Shown: positions 23,467 to 30,483 of the stretch, piece by piece
How the letters are laid out: every line of letters starts with the position of its first letter
Position numbering within the stretch: the stretch's first letter is position 1
Assembly (NCBI GenBank): GCA_031761405.1
Contig: JASEVX010000013.1
Coordinates: forward strand, 40,934,601-40,998,600
DNA: 64,000 nucleotides
From: Serripes groenlandicus
Lineage: Eukaryota > Mollusca > Bivalvia > Cardiida > Cardiidae
Reading direction: 5' to 3'
The notes under the pieces: generated by a model
Database searches by the model: none
What the model was told of the DNA's origin: nothing
The model's input: the letters and a program-made list of their open reading frames with translations, nothing else
Made by a program: the position numbers and the translations under genes

Positions 23467-25235
23467 CATGCATTATGCAAGAACTAATTATACAGGTGAA
23501 ACTGGTCTTCATTTTGGATCAAATTGGGCCTTGACAATGCCGGTGTTTTGTATTCCCTTCTTTGACTTTCAAACAAGGTCAAAATACTAAAATACTACAC
23601 ATATACGTTAATCATATTCATCCGACGTGGGCAAGGGATTCTGATAAAAAGCGTAGATCTCATTACGCATCTATTGTTCAAACCTATGAAGATTGTATTC
23701 ATAAGCAAGCATTGACAATATTACCAAATGGAATACACATAAACAAGAATAACCACCATGCTTGAGAAGATAATATGATTATAAGTGCTACCTATTTCGG
23801 GTAAAATAACAAATCTGAATTGTGACGCCGGTTATATTTTTTTTAGGAATTTACGAGTCCTATTGTCCTATGCAAATAAACTAAAATTTATCATCAGCTT
23901 AAATATATTTCATTTTAATATATGGCCAAGGTATTAAATCCATGAACAAATGATGACATGTACAAACAATAATATACTTGCCCTTCATAAAATACTTCCA
24001 ATGAACACATTCCCTAATTAACGGAACTGAATTCATGACGAGTCAATCCTTTCCTAGAATTTTTGTCGTTTTACTTTTTGGTACTTTTTATTCATCATTT
24101 GCGTTACAATACTATTATGACGTCCCCATTATAGAAAATTGGATTTGTTTACATCCGTTAAGTCAACCCCTTATCAGTTCTATTTGAACTCATTTTAAAA
24201 ATAGGAAACGAGTGTAATTACACTTAAATTATCACATATCAGTAGGTATTATCTTAATAAATTATTTGCACTAGAAGTATTTTTTGTTTTTAAATTCACT
24301 TTTCATCCAATCAAAACATAGGAACATCGTGACGGCACCATAAATCCTTTCTGGACACAACTGTTGGATACACAGCAAAGTTCGTACACACAACCTATGG
24401 ACGGGAAAAAATCCCCAGCTACGTCGTCGACCGGTATTAGGCGTCAAAATTATTAAGTTATTTCGTCCTTATCAGGAGCTTGAAAATATTATCTGAGATA
24501 GACATTCACACGGAAAAGACAGCAGAAATTAAGTTGTAGTTGTTTATATTGCTTATCAATATATTATTGTGTCGTTGAAACGGTAGCATATACCTGTTTA
24601 TTATATCGTGATTAGTGACGGGATTCTATGTAGGTTTGGCTGAAGTACGTTTTAATGTAATTTCTTTAAAACAATCAAATTCATGTAACTGAAAAAATTG
24701 TTGTTATTTTTTACATTGTAAAAGGCCAAAGGCATGCTATTATCAATTCTCCCAACCTCGTCAGAGAAAGTTCATATCGAAAGTCAAGGCGATACTATTC
24801 TTTATATAAAGGCTAATTGATTGACTATTGAACAATCGATAGGATTTGAAATTGCGAACCCCATCTCGGCAAACGACGTTTGACAAAAGTCAATGCGACG
24901 AGCACCATGCGTCTTCCACTAAATGGCTAACTGTCTTTGTGAAAAATCAGCTAGTTGCTTGGAAGAAAAAATGGGTAGGTGAACTGACCGCCTCGAAATG
25001 ACTGATTTGTGTTGAAAACGGCGTTAAACCCCAACCATCAATCAATTAATCAATCATTTGATCTAATCATGACCAGTAAATAAACTCCTTTTAATTATCT
25101 TACCTCATCATAGTTAATCCCAGACGTCTGCCAGACTTTATATTCATTCATTAGTTGACTCTTATTTAAATCAGGGGCTGCAATTCTAGCCGTTTTTTTA
25201 ATTTCATCTAATCTCGATTTTCGACTGGCATCCAT
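17255..25235 (-). CDS. METTL27-like: METTL27/WBSCR27-like methyltransferase, five exons
   Basis: Predicted class I SAM-dependent methyltransferase; the substrate is not known to me. Exons (minus strand): 25235-25104, 22672-22541, 21062-20924, 19349-19257 and 17442-17255, total 684 nt, 227 residues. All donors are GT (GAG|GTAAGA, AAG|GTAAAG, GCG|GTAATA, CGG|GTGAGA), all acceptors AG, and all joins stay in frame. The SAM-binding motif I is at residues 75-84 (ILDVGAGTGL), the acidic loop after strand beta2 is GLDPS (about 99-103), and motif IV-like YYDGLTTCG follows exon 4's start. The C-terminal exon begins GLLVITTRHRYL and ends EDEGVMWTFMKV before the stop. Residues 45-64 (ERGYNGPQKTAECM) are typical of the METTL27 group. 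The start is the Met of MDASRKS; the frame stays open upstream to 25586, so a longer N terminus is possible. Introns contain SINEs and MITEs. Confidence 0.85.
17461..17703 (-). mobile_element. SINE-C, tRNA-headed
   Basis: Reverse orientation: the tail (TGATTGATTG, TTTTACGCCG) is at 17461 and the head at about 17655-17703, with a box-B-like sequence GGGTTCGATACCCGGCC on the minus strand. The body contains ATATCACGGCGTTTCC, as in the copies at 37.2 and 37.5 kb. It lies in the 3' flank and intron end of the methyltransferase gene. Confidence 0.7.
17712..17915 (+). mobile_element. SINE-A body and tail, head missing
   Basis: Starts at TTCCGATGATTGATAAAAGT and runs through CTTCCACCAATGAGCTAA and GAATGTTGTGTGGAATACTGG to AAAACGGCGTTAACGTG. 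The head is replaced by the oppositely oriented SINE-C. Confidence 0.65.
18520..18725 (+). mobile_element. SINE-B, tRNA-headed
   Basis: Has a tRNA-like A box (TATTGGTAGAGCG), a B box (GGCTTCGAATCCCG), the body AACGGCGCGAGTACTG and the 3' part TCGCAATCGATGTAACAT. Sister copies are at 19625 (+) and 42125 (-). Confidence 0.7.
18899..19178 (+). mobile_element. SINE-A, near full length
   Basis: The head CCCGGTAGCTCAGTCTTAAG (box A) is followed by TGTGAATTAGAACCCCAG (degenerate box B). The body has TCCGACGTTTGATAAAAGTC and the tail AAAACGGCGTTAAACCCCAA. It sits in intron 4 of the methyltransferase gene. Pol III SINE mobilised by a LINE, by family knowledge. Confidence 0.8.
19389..19505. repeat. 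67-bp tandem duplication
   Basis: CCATTTTGCAAAGTCAAAC and the following ~30 bp to TTAGCCGCTAC occur at 19389 and 19456. It lies just upstream of exon 4 in intron 3 of the methyltransferase gene. Confidence 0.8.
19625..19835 (+). mobile_element. SINE-B, tRNA-headed
   Basis: Box A TGTAGAGGTAGAGCGTAG and box B CCCGGGTTCAAATCACG, then AACGGCGCGAGTACCGGTTA, AGGAAGCAGAAAC and GCAATCGATGTAAAATA. Intron 3 of the methyltransferase gene. Confidence 0.75.
19985..20275. mobile_element. MITE family 1, decayed
   Basis: Contains GCATCTGCAGCAGATGAA, GAAAACATTGTGAAAAAAGG and, at the right, GTATGTGGGAATGG. The internal part is expanded by AT-rich sequence. Confidence 0.55.
20285..20705. repeat. Interspersed repeat, two direct units
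   Basis: CATTATGCACGAAA.AATTCA plus about 110 bp occurs at 20303 and again at 20587, with AAAACCGGTGTTT and TCTACTTTCACTTTCAAACA in both. The spacer holds TCAATTGTCACACTTTCTAA and GAAAAGAGTTACCTCTAAGC. A related copy is at 23270-23600. No coding capacity. Confidence 0.7.
21070..22395. other. Intron 2 of the methyltransferase gene, no recognised element
   Basis: Contains a GTGTGTGTC microsatellite-like stretch near 21745 and a T-rich run near 22205. Frames at 21177-21554 (-) and 21274-21474 (+) overlap on opposite strands, and neither shows a domain. Confidence 0.4.
22400..22510 (-). mobile_element. SINE-C head remnant
   Basis: CTATGACCCGGCCGGGGATG followed by GTACCCAAAGGCGATCACTT is the reverse-oriented head region seen in the SINE-C copies at 17.7 and 37.6 kb. 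The tail is lost. It ends 30 bp from methyltransferase exon 2. Confidence 0.55.
23270..23600. repeat. Second copy of the 20.3-kb repeat, with poly-G tract
   Basis: Shares CCCTCAATTGTCACACTTTC, GAAAAGAGTTACCTCTAAGC and TCATGCATTATGCA with 20285-20705. Where that copy has a short G run, this one has 30 consecutive G (23435-23464). Confidence 0.75.
23435..23464. repeat. Homopolymer of 30 G
   Basis: Uninterrupted G30. The length is likely inexact because homopolymers of this size are hard to sequence. G-quadruplex formation is plausible. Confidence 0.9.
23605..24840. other. Intron 1 of the methyltransferase gene, no recognised element
   Basis: AT-rich, with no coding frame or repeat that I can place. 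Confidence 0.4.
24847..25062 (+). mobile_element. SINE-A, 5' damaged
   Basis: A box-B-like GCGAACCCCATCTCGGC, then ACGACGTTTGACAAAAGTC, GTAGGTGAACTGACCGCC and the tail AAAACGGCGTTAAACCCCAA with ATCA/ATTA repeats. It ends about 40 bp from the exon 1 donor of the methyltransferase gene. Confidence 0.75.
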
Positions 25236-25792
25236 GTTGCTATGGCTTTCGATAAATATGAGTGTGAACTTTACAAACCAGATCGTGCGTCGTACTAAAA
25301 TCTGTAATATGAACGTAATAAAACTTTTTGTGGCGATTGTGGTAACAATAGCCACTGTACTGTGATACAAGAAGGACAATATATAGGGAGATTTCTGCAG
25401 TACGTCAGAAATGCTTAATTCAAAACGTTTACCACCAAATAGTTCCATCATTTCTGAAGAGACATGGTTAACATTTTTGTACAAGATTGATACTAAGATT
25501 TTAGAATTATCGAAAGTCACAATAAAAAGCAGCTTTTCACTTGATAATGCTCCCTGTAAGATCATGACAATAGATGCTCGGCCCATACATTTGAGAAGAA
25601 GAAGAAGGCATCAACTGCTTGTGTTGGAATTCTCATACATTAAACCTTCTAACAAAAGAAATAAACCGGCTGGCGTCTGTATGTGGCGAAGGTTTAAGAA
25701 TGAGAAGTTACACTTAACATGTTTCTTTCTTACTTGAGCAAACCTGTTTTTAAAGACCATCCATGGGAAGAGAACAATGAAGTGGTCTTTAA

Positions 25793-25884
25793 ACCTTTCC
25801 CACGTACAACACATCTGCAGCAGATGATTCTGGGAATATCCAGGCGAAAAAACCCGGAAAAGCTATATAAATGTAGGTAATTAC
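25793..25884. mobile_element. Left half of a split MITE family 1 copy
   Basis: TTAA at 25789-25792, then ACCTTTCCCACGTACAAC, CATCTGCAGCAGATGAT and TATAAATGTAGGTAATTACT. Homology to the intact copy at 15556 stops here, where the gypsy element begins, and resumes at 29563. Confidence 0.7.
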
Positions 25885-25941
25885 TTAGATTGTAGTTTAT
25901 TAAGTTTGATATAGGGTGAGCGTATAGTACTATTGATAATC

Positions 25942-28900
25942 ATGACTAGTATGAAGGAGTTGATAGAGTTAGGCAAGGAGTTCGGTTATGAAGGTGAGGA
26001 ACTTAAAAAGTTCGTTCAAGATGAACAAGCAAAGGAACGAGAACAGAGACTGAGAGATCGTGAATTCGAGAGAGAGAAGGAACAGAAAGTATTAGAGTTA
26101 TTAGAACAACAGAGATTATTAGAGAGAGAGAAAGAAGAGCTGATGGATCGGGAGCATAGGAGAGCATTGGAGTTAACTCGAGTAAAACATCAGCAGGCGA
26201 TGGAGTTGGCCAAACATGGAGTAGGTAAGTCTGTTATTAAAGATCATAAAATCAAAGGACCGAAATTGCCATGGTTTGACGAGGATAAGGATAATATGGA
26301 CAGTTATCTATCCAGGTTTGAGCGATATGCAGAAGCACAAGGTTGGAAGAATGATCAGTGGTCATTACATCTTAGTGCATTATTGAAAGGTAAGGCGTTA
26401 GATGTTTATTCTAGATTACCTGCAGCTTACGCTTTAGAGTATATTAAGTTAAAGTCAGCATTATTGCAACGTTTTGTGTTAACTGAAGAAGGGTTTAGAA
26501 AACGTTTCAAAGTAGCTAAACCAGAAACGGGAGAGACGTTTGTTCAGTACTTACGGAGATCAATGAATTATCTCGAACGTTGGTTTGAATTAGGAAAGAT
26601 AGAAAAATCGTACGAAGGCGTCATTGATTTTTTGTTACGAGATCAGTTGTTGTCAATTTGCAATAAGGACTTGTATTTATTTTTGAAAGAAAAGATGTTT
26701 AGAGCTGGTAATGAGATGGCGGTACAGGCTGATCTATTTGCTGAAGCAAGAGGTGGGTGTAGGAATGTTGTATTAAGTGGAAATAATAAAGAAAAGGATC
26801 AGTTTGCTAGAGGGTTTAGGTCCGATACAGGACAACGACAGGGTTCCAGTACGCAGAAGGCAGGTAATAATTCTTTCACTAATTGGAAATGTAGCTATTG
26901 TGGTGGAAATCATAGATCGGACGATTGTAGGAAAAGGGGTAGTAGGCATAGTATGGCTGCTGTCGACGATACTGGTGGACGATTTACATCTGGTGGAGAT
27001 ACTAGGAATGCAAGTACTGGTCCATTTGAAAGGTATAGCCACAATCAGGGTAACCAATATTTCAAGGGGAGAGGAAAGCCTCGAGGTCTGTATCGTGGGG
27101 GATTAAAGCGAACAGCCAGTTCTAGTTTCATATATTTGTGTAACGATAGTTCGGAACAGCTAGGTGCATGTATGGAAAGGAATTGTCCTACCAAGGAAGG
27201 CACAGTTAACGGAGTAAGAGTAGAAATGATGAGAGACACGGGTTCCACGTGCGTAGTTGTAAGGAAACAGTTAGTACAGGAACACCAGTTCTTAGATAAG
27301 GAAAGATGTTGCAAATATATCGATGGATCTGAGCATTATTTTCCGGTAGCAATGATAGAGGTGAAGACTCCATATTATGAGGGTACAACGGAGGCGTTAT
27401 GTATAGACACTCCACTCTATGATTTAGTTGTAGGTAACATTACAGGCGCGAAATATCCGGAACCCGGAGATGTATCAAATGCAATGCAGACTCGGTCGCA
27501 AACAGAACAAAATCCTAAACCATACAGGAAATTACATGTTCCAGGTAAGATTTTTGATATATCGCAAGCAGAATATCGCGACATGCAGATGACTGATGAA
27601 ACTCTGTCGAAGACGAGAGAAAAGGCGAATGAAACAACTTTTCATATTTGTAAAGGGGGCGGACAGGTAAGGTATCTGTTTAAGAACAAATTATTGTATA
27701 GGGAATTTGAATTTCCTAATCGGAAGCAGTCTTATCAGTTAGTTGTTCCTAAGACGTGTCGGGAAGCGGTTTTAAAGATAGCACATGAGTCATTGATGGC
27801 AGGGCATTTAGGTATACGGAAAACTAGGGACAGAGCATTAGCAGAGTTCTATTGGCCAGGGGTTTGTTCGGAAGTCAGTCGGTATTGCAGATCATGCGAT
27901 ATATGTCAACGAACGATGCCAAAAGGTAAGGTTCAAAAAGTACCATTAGGAGAGATGCCATTAATAGAAACGCCTTTTAAGCGTGTAGCAGTTGATTTAG
28001 TAGGACCAATCGAACCAATGACAGACAGGAAATACAGGTACATTTTAGTCATGGTAGATTATGCTACAAGGTATCCGGAAGCCGTTGCTTTACCAGGGAT
28101 TGAGACTGAACGAGTAGCGGAAGCATTGGTCGATATGTTCAGTAGACTAGGAATACCGGAGGAGATGTTGACGGACATGGGATCACAGTTCACATCTAAG
28201 ATGATGGCTGAGGTAAGTAGACTGTTATCCTTACGTCAGTTGACTACAACGCCATACCACCCAATGTGTAACGGATTGGTGGAAAAGTTCAATAGAACAT
28301 TGAAACGGATGATTAAGCGTATGTGTAGCGAGAGGCCCAAGGATTGGGATAAGTACATTAATGCTGCGTTATTTGCGTATAGGGAAGTGCCACAGGAAAG
28401 TCTGGGGTTTTCCCCATTTGAATTACTCTATGGGCGGACGGTCAGAGGACCGTTGAGCATTTTGAAAGAATTATGGTCTGGCGAGGTCAATGATGTTGAA
28501 GTGAAATTGACATACCAGTACGTAATAGATTTACGTGAGCGACTCGAAGAGACATGTAAGATGGCACAAGATGAGTTAAGTAAGACAAAGTCTAGACAGA
28601 AGATATACTATAACAAGCGGGCAAAGGACAGAAATTTCCCGATAGGTGCCAAGGTTCTGGTATTACTTTCGGTAAGTCACAATAAACTATTATTGCAGTG
28701 GAAGGGTCCATTTGAAGTGATCAAGGTGATGAATAAGGTAGATTATAGAATTAATATGAAGGGTAAGGAAAAGACTTTTCATGCCAATATGTTGAAACAG
28801 TACAATGAGCGAAGTGCTGATGACGGTAGTAGTGATAAAGGTATATTAGCAGTTGTTTGTTCTGCAGTTATTGAAGATAGTGAAGATTGGAAATTAGATA

Positions 28901-29319
28901 ATGCAGACGTAGATTGGGTAGATGAGAAGATACCTTTAGAGTGTCGTTGTAGAGTAGGTAACGAGTCTAAAAAAGATGTAGACGTTTGTAAAGAATTGTC
29001 TCCTGAACAGAGGGAGCAGGTTGACATGGTTTTGGAAGAGTTCGCCGATGTTTTGACAGACATACCGGGAACTACTTCACTTGTTGAACATGATATTAAA
29101 TTAAATACATCAGAACCCATCAGGTTCAAGGGTTGTCCTATTCCATACCAGTCGGTGGCGACAGTAAACGAAGTGGTCAGTAAGATGTTAGAGTTAGGAG
29201 TCATAGAGCATTCTAATGCATCGTTTTCGAGTCCTATAGTATTTGTTAGGAAGAAGGACGGCACAGTTCGGTTTTGTATAGGATTAGCATTAGAGCGATT
29301 CCAGGTAGAGAAAATGTAG
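25942..29319 (+). CDS. Gag-Pol polyprotein (gag, protease, integrase, partial RT)
   Basis: 1125 codons open from ATG 25942; a second ATG is at 25951, and upstream codons in frame lack an ATG. Order: Glu/Arg-rich coiled coil (about 15-95); capsid-like region (about 105-270); zinc knuckle CSYC..NH....C at about 317-328; aspartic protease DTGST near 431; integrase HHCC zinc domain (GHLGIRK...CRSCDICQR, about 613-655); integrase core D685, D745, E781 (D,D35E); a GPY/F-type WKGPFEV module; then RT N-terminal sequence ending KKDGTVRFC. Integrase lies before RT, the order known from Gmr1-like elements and the reverse of most gypsy elements. The final residues after FCI are out of frame beyond a deletion. 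The remaining frame is intact, so the loss is probably recent. Confidence 0.88.
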   Translation: MTSMKELIELGKEFGYEGEELKKFVQDEQAKEREQRLRDREFEREKEQKVLELLEQQRLLEREKEELMDREHRRALELTRVKHQQAMELAKHGVGKSVIKDHKIKGPKLPWFDEDKDNMDSYLSRFERYAEAQGWKNDQWSLHLSALLKGKALDVYSRLPAAYALEYIKLKSALLQRFVLTEEGFRKRFKVAKPETGETFVQYLRRSMNYLERWFELGKIEKSYEGVIDFLLRDQLLSICNKDLYLFLKEKMFRAGNEMAVQADLFAEARGGCRNVVLSGNNKEKDQFARGFRSDTGQRQGSSTQKAGNNSFTNWKCSYCGGNHRSDDCRKRGSRHSMAAVDDTGGRFTSGGDTRNASTGPFERYSHNQGNQYFKGRGKPRGLYRGGLKRTASSSFIYLCNDSSEQLGACMERNCPTKEGTVNGVRVEMMRDTGSTCVVVRKQLVQEHQFLDKERCCKYIDGSEHYFPVAMIEVKTPYYEGTTEALCIDTPLYDLVVGNITGAKYPEPGDVSNAMQTRSQTEQNPKPYRKLHVPGKIFDISQAEYRDMQMTDETLSKTREKANETTFHICKGGGQVRYLFKNKLLYREFEFPNRKQSYQLVVPKTCREAVLKIAHESLMAGHLGIRKTRDRALAEFYWPGVCSEVSRYCRSCDICQRTMPKGKVQKVPLGEMPLIETPFKRVAVDLVGPIEPMTDRKYRYILVMVDYATRYPEAVALPGIETERVAEALVDMFSRLGIPEEMLTDMGSQFTSKMMAEVSRLLSLRQLTTTPYHPMCNGLVEKFNRTLKRMIKRMCSERPKDWDKYINAALFAYREVPQESLGFSPFELLYGRTVRGPLSILKELWSGEVNDVEVKLTYQYVIDLRERLEETCKMAQDELSKTKSRQKIYYNKRAKDRNFPIGAKVLVLLSVSHNKLLLQWKGPFEVIKVMNKVDYRINMKGKEKTFHANMLKQYNERSADDGSSDKGILAVVCSAVIEDSEDWKLDNADVDWVDEKIPLECRCRVGNESKKDVDVCKELSPEQREQVDMVLEEFADVLTDIPGTTSLVEHDIKLNTSEPIRFKGCPIPYQSVATVNEVVSKMLELGVIEHSNASFSSPIVFVRKKDGTVRFCIGLALERFQVEKM

Positions 29320-29375
29320 GGGCAGATTACTTAAGTAGAGTAGAGAGTCAAGTAGAGGAATCAGAAAACAGTTAG
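29280..29375 (+). pseudogene. RNase H C-terminal tail after internal deletion
   Basis: In the frame one base off the gag-pol frame, the translation reads ISIRAIPGRENVGADYLSRV and ends at TAG 29373-29375. The G-ENV-ADYLSR motif is the usual C-terminus of a gypsy RNase H/connection domain. Nearly all of RT and RNase H between the two frames is missing. Confidence 0.75.
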
Positions 29376-29562
29376 TGAAATGAGTATTTCAGGCACACAT
29401 TGGAGTCATGACAGCTGTGTAATCGTGTATATATATATATATATAAGGAATGCAATAATAAGGGAAATTAAGATACGGGTTGTAAATAGTACAGGGAACG
29501 AACCTGGTGTATTTTGTTAAATAGACAAAGTGTAACCACTTTATCCTTGGGGGGAACGTGTT

Positions 29563-29639
29563 GTAATAAATTGAAAACATTGCGACAAAAGAAGAAATTG
29601 CTCGTTTCCAAAAGTTGTCTGCTGTATGTGGGGAAAGGG
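29563..29639. mobile_element. Right half of the split MITE family 1 copy
   Basis: TTGAAAACATTGCGACAAAA, then GTTGTCTGCTGTATGTGGGG and AAAGGG, followed by TTAA at 29640-29643. It matches the TTAA at 25789-25792. Confidence 0.7.
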
Positions 29640-29879
29640 TTAATTACTGTGTGTCATTTGTGCAGAAAATGAGTAATTTGTAAATAAAATAATGGTTTCT
29701 GTAGACAGGGTATTGCTAACCAAAGTCTGACTTTAGCACAGGTTTGACTGTATATGAAAATAATTTTGCAGGGACAGACTCACTTTCAAGTCAACTTTCT
29801 CCAGTTATGCAAGAGCTATATCCCCATTAATTAGTGAAATTGAGTTTGATATTGTTTGTCTGATCTATAACTGGAGCAC

Positions 29880-30075
29880 TCGAACCTATGCACGGCCAAC
29901 ATTCTTTTCGACGTTTGACAATGGTCACTGTCACTGTAACAAGCTGCGTTCGTCTTCCACCAATGGGTTTACAATATTTGTGGTAAAGCAGCCAGTTGCT
30001 CGGAAAGAATGTTTTGTGGAGTAGTCAGTACTGGTGTGAGAAAGCCAGGAAACACATTATACAATAAATTTATCA
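29880..30075 (+). mobile_element. SINE-A, 3' truncated
   Basis: Has ACTCGAACCTATGCACGGCC (box B region), TTTTCGACGTTTGACAATGG, TTCGTCTTCCACCAATGGG and GAGAAAGCCAGGAAACAC, then ends without the GGCGTTAAACCCC tail. Confidence 0.65.
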
Positions 30076-30239
30076 ATAAGAGCAGCTCTTCCTTTGCAAT
30101 TGTGTTGACTGTTGGATAGGGTAGTTCAGTAGCCTGTTGTTTATTGACTGTTGATAACCATTTTACTGTCTGAAATCAATTGTTGTCGAGTCCGCGTTTG
30201 GTGAGCTCGACATATAAGTGTCACAATGGCGGTTCGGTG

Positions 30240-30460
30240 ACTGTGTCCGTGCATCCATGAATCTGTCTGTCCAATCCGCATCTTAACCATGCATTATAGG
30301 ATTTCTAAGAAAATTAGCACAAAAGTGCACCATGATGAGATGGTGTGTCGTGCACAAGATGCAGGCCTGTACCTAAAATGTTAAGGTCACTCGTAGAGGT
30401 CAACGATCAAAATGAGTACTGTTTGATAGGACTGACCTCTCCGGCCCGGACATTGTCAAC
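30240..30460. repeat. Diverged interspersed repeat
   Basis: Words such as CTGTCTGTCC, GCACCATGATGAGATGGTG, CACAAGATGCAGGCCTGTAC and AAGGTCACTCGTAGAGGTCA follow the same plan as the repeat at 5533-5935. The match is loose. Confidence 0.4.
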
Positions 30461-30483
30461 AGTTAGGGATTTGTTGAGACACT

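Larger units (their letters stand above)
25885..29562 (+). mobile_element. Ty3/gypsy-class retroelement, Gmr1-like order, no visible LTRs
   Basis: The boundaries are set by the interrupted MITE. After about 57 bp of leader comes gag-pol, then an RNase H tail, a 187-bp 3' region with a TA run (about 29426-29444), and a purine tract GGGGGGAACG (29550-29559) followed by TGTTGTAATA. That is how a polypurine tract and LTR start would look, yet MITE sequence follows at once. I find no LTR, no primer-binding site and no clear target duplication. The copy looks like an LTR-less or recombination-damaged insertion. Confidence 0.7.

Noticed and set aside
26773..29264. Minus-strand and alternate-frame ORFs over gag-pol
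   Set aside because: Shadows of the intact polyprotein frame.
25885..29562. LTRs for the gypsy element
   Set aside because: I compared the leader, the 3' region and both MITE flanks and found no direct repeat longer than about 8 bp (TAATTACT on both sides).
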